From NCBI GenBank assembly GCA_003164305.1, contig PLSZ01000091.1, positions 4,492-10,944 of the forward strand: DNA of 6,453 nucleotides. The letters are read 5' to 3'. The DNA is from Acetobacteraceae bacterium. Its GTDB lineage: Bacteria; Pseudomonadota; Alphaproteobacteria; Acetobacterales; Acetobacteraceae. This document shows positions 5,454 to 6,453 of this stretch, piece by piece (the first letter of the stretch is position 1; every line of letters starts with the position of its first letter). The position numbers were made by a program, and so were the translations under genes. The notes under the pieces were generated by a model. The model was not told where the DNA came from and did not search any database. It was given only the letters and a program-made list of their open reading frames with translations.

Positions 5454-6453
5454 CGATAAACCTTTTTCGCGTTGTCCTGGAAGATCCCGCGCCGCTGCGC
5501 CTCGGTCATCTTGAACGGCAGCGCCTGCGCGGGATCGTCGTAATCCCAGTGCGGATAATCAGTCGCGAACAGGATCCGATCCCAGCCGATCCAGTCGAAC
5601 ACCTCGGCCAGTTGCGTGCGCGGGTCGGGTTCCTCGATCGGCTGCGTCGTGAACCACACGTTGGAGCGGATGTATTCCGACGGCGCCCGCTTCAACCCGG
5701 GCAGTTCCTGCTTCAGCTTCTTCCACTGCGCGTCCAGCCGCCAGCCCAGAGACGCGGCCCAGGCCAGGCCACCCTCGATCAGCACGACTTTCAGGGAGGG
5801 AATACGCTCGAACACGCCTTCCAGGATCAGGCTGGTCAGCACGGCCTGCTGCGCCATGGAATGACCGACCATTTCCTCGATGTAGTAGGACGCCCAGCCT
5901 CCGGTGGTGTTCGGCCAGCCGCCGTTACCGAAAGCGTGAATGCCGATCGGCATGCCGGTCGCGGCGGCGGCCTCGTAGATCGGCCAGTAGCGCCGCTGCC
6001 CGAGCGGCTCATTCGTCTTGCTCAGCAGAAACACCTGCGCGAAGTCCGGGTCGTTGGCGCGCAGTTCGATCTCCCGCACCGAAGCGACGGTGTCCTCGTA
6101 CGGAACAACCACCGAGGCCTTCAGGCGGGAATCCTGACTGGTCCACTCCGCTTTCTGCCATTCATTCGTGGCATGGCAGACCGCCAGCGACAGATCGGGG
6201 TTCTGCGCGCCCTGCCCGCTGGTCAGCGGATTGAGGATGCCCAGAGCGACATTGTTCGGGTCCAGATGCTGCTGTCGCATGAACGCCAGGTCGCTGCCCG
6301 GCGAACCGCCGCCTGGCGTCCAGGCATCGCGCCGCGCCGCCTGCGGCTGACCTTTGGGATACGCCGAGCCCTTCTCCCACGGTTGCCGATAGGTGATGCC
6401 GAACGCCGTCACGTGCTCGACCCACTGCTTCGTCATGTAGGGATACAGCGCCG
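5447..6453 (-). CDS. Amidohydrolase family 2 metal-dependent hydrolase/decarboxylase (5'-truncated by window edge)
   Basis: This is a TIM-barrel enzyme of the amidohydrolase-2 family (relatives include ACMSD and gamma-resorcylate decarboxylase), acting on an unknown, perhaps aromatic or cyclic, substrate in the cytoplasm. The frame is open to the right edge; codons before the visible ATG (6436) read A-L-Y-P-Y, matching the internal LxPY segment of relatives. The true start and the N-terminal metal motif D-x-H therefore lie outside. Visible features are P-I-G-I-H-A-F-G with a metal-ligand His at 5936-5938, V-V-L-I-E-G-G-L-A-W-A-A-S-L-G-W-R-L-D, R-S-N-V-W-F-T-T-Q-P-I-E-E-P, and F-A-T-D-Y-P-H-W-D-Y-D-D-P. 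In the last, the Asp at 5558-5560 is the likely catalytic metal ligand. The C-terminus (A-K-K-V-Y-R-V) is typical and complete. About 335 residues are visible of an expected 360-390. It converges with the reductase, 14 bases between stops. Confidence 0.92.
   Translation of the reverse strand, partial: ALYPYMTKQWVEHVTAFGITYRQPWEKGSAYPKGQPQAARRDAWTPGGGSPGSDLAFMRQQHLDPNNVALGILNPLTSGQGAQNPDLSLAVCHATNEWQKAEWTSQDSRLKASVVVPYEDTVASVREIELRANDPDFAQVFLLSKTNEPLGQRRYWPIYEAAAATGMPIGIHAFGNGGWPNTTGGWASYYIEEMVGHSMAQQAVLTSLILEGVFERIPSLKVVLIEGGLAWAASLGWRLDAQWKKLKQELPGLKRAPSEYIRSNVWFTTQPIEEPDPRTQLAEVFDWIGWDRILFATDYPHWDYDDPAQALPFKMTEAQRRGIFQDNAKKVYRV

Overview
The window is GC-rich and densely packed, with short or absent gaps between genes. 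Gene content fits a free-living, metabolically versatile proteobacterium, most likely an alphaproteobacterium. This placement rests on protein style and base composition only. No rRNA, tRNA, phage, insertion sequence or CRISPR was seen.

Layout, left to right. An amidase-signature hydrolase on + enters from the left edge without its N-terminal third and ends at 979. It converges on a chromosomal type II toxin-antitoxin pair on - : a RelE/HigB-like toxin at 1636-1148 followed by an XRE-type antitoxin ending at 984. The pair has its own promoter-like region with a 21-bp near-palindrome (1728-1748). Upstream of it, also on -, lies a two-gene unit: an exported SGNH/GDSL-type hydrolase (2900-2088) followed 12 bases later by a DUF1330 protein (2075-1773), closed by a likely terminator. 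Divergent from these is a GNAT acetyltransferase on + (3049-3537). Next comes a LysR-type regulator on - (4474-3569), divergent from an aldo/keto reductase closely resembling E. coli PdxI (YdbC), a pyridoxal reductase (4569-5432). The right end holds a metal-dependent amidohydrolase (family 2) on - that runs off the window.

The genes fall into small independent units rather than one pathway. The LysR regulator probably controls the divergent reductase and itself; a perfect dyad sits over the regulator's own ribosome-binding site. The toxin-antitoxin pair looks autoregulated in the usual way.

The most notable point is the toxin. Its reading frame runs about 50 residues past the normal family end, deep into the antitoxin gene, and a single-base shift near 1310 would restore a family-like C-terminus with a stop that just overlaps the antitoxin start. 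Other points are an SGNH hydrolase with an altered Asp-His spacing, an AKR with Asn where most AKRs have the catalytic His, and several stop codons lying inside inverted repeats. I found no convincing evidence of a wholly new system.
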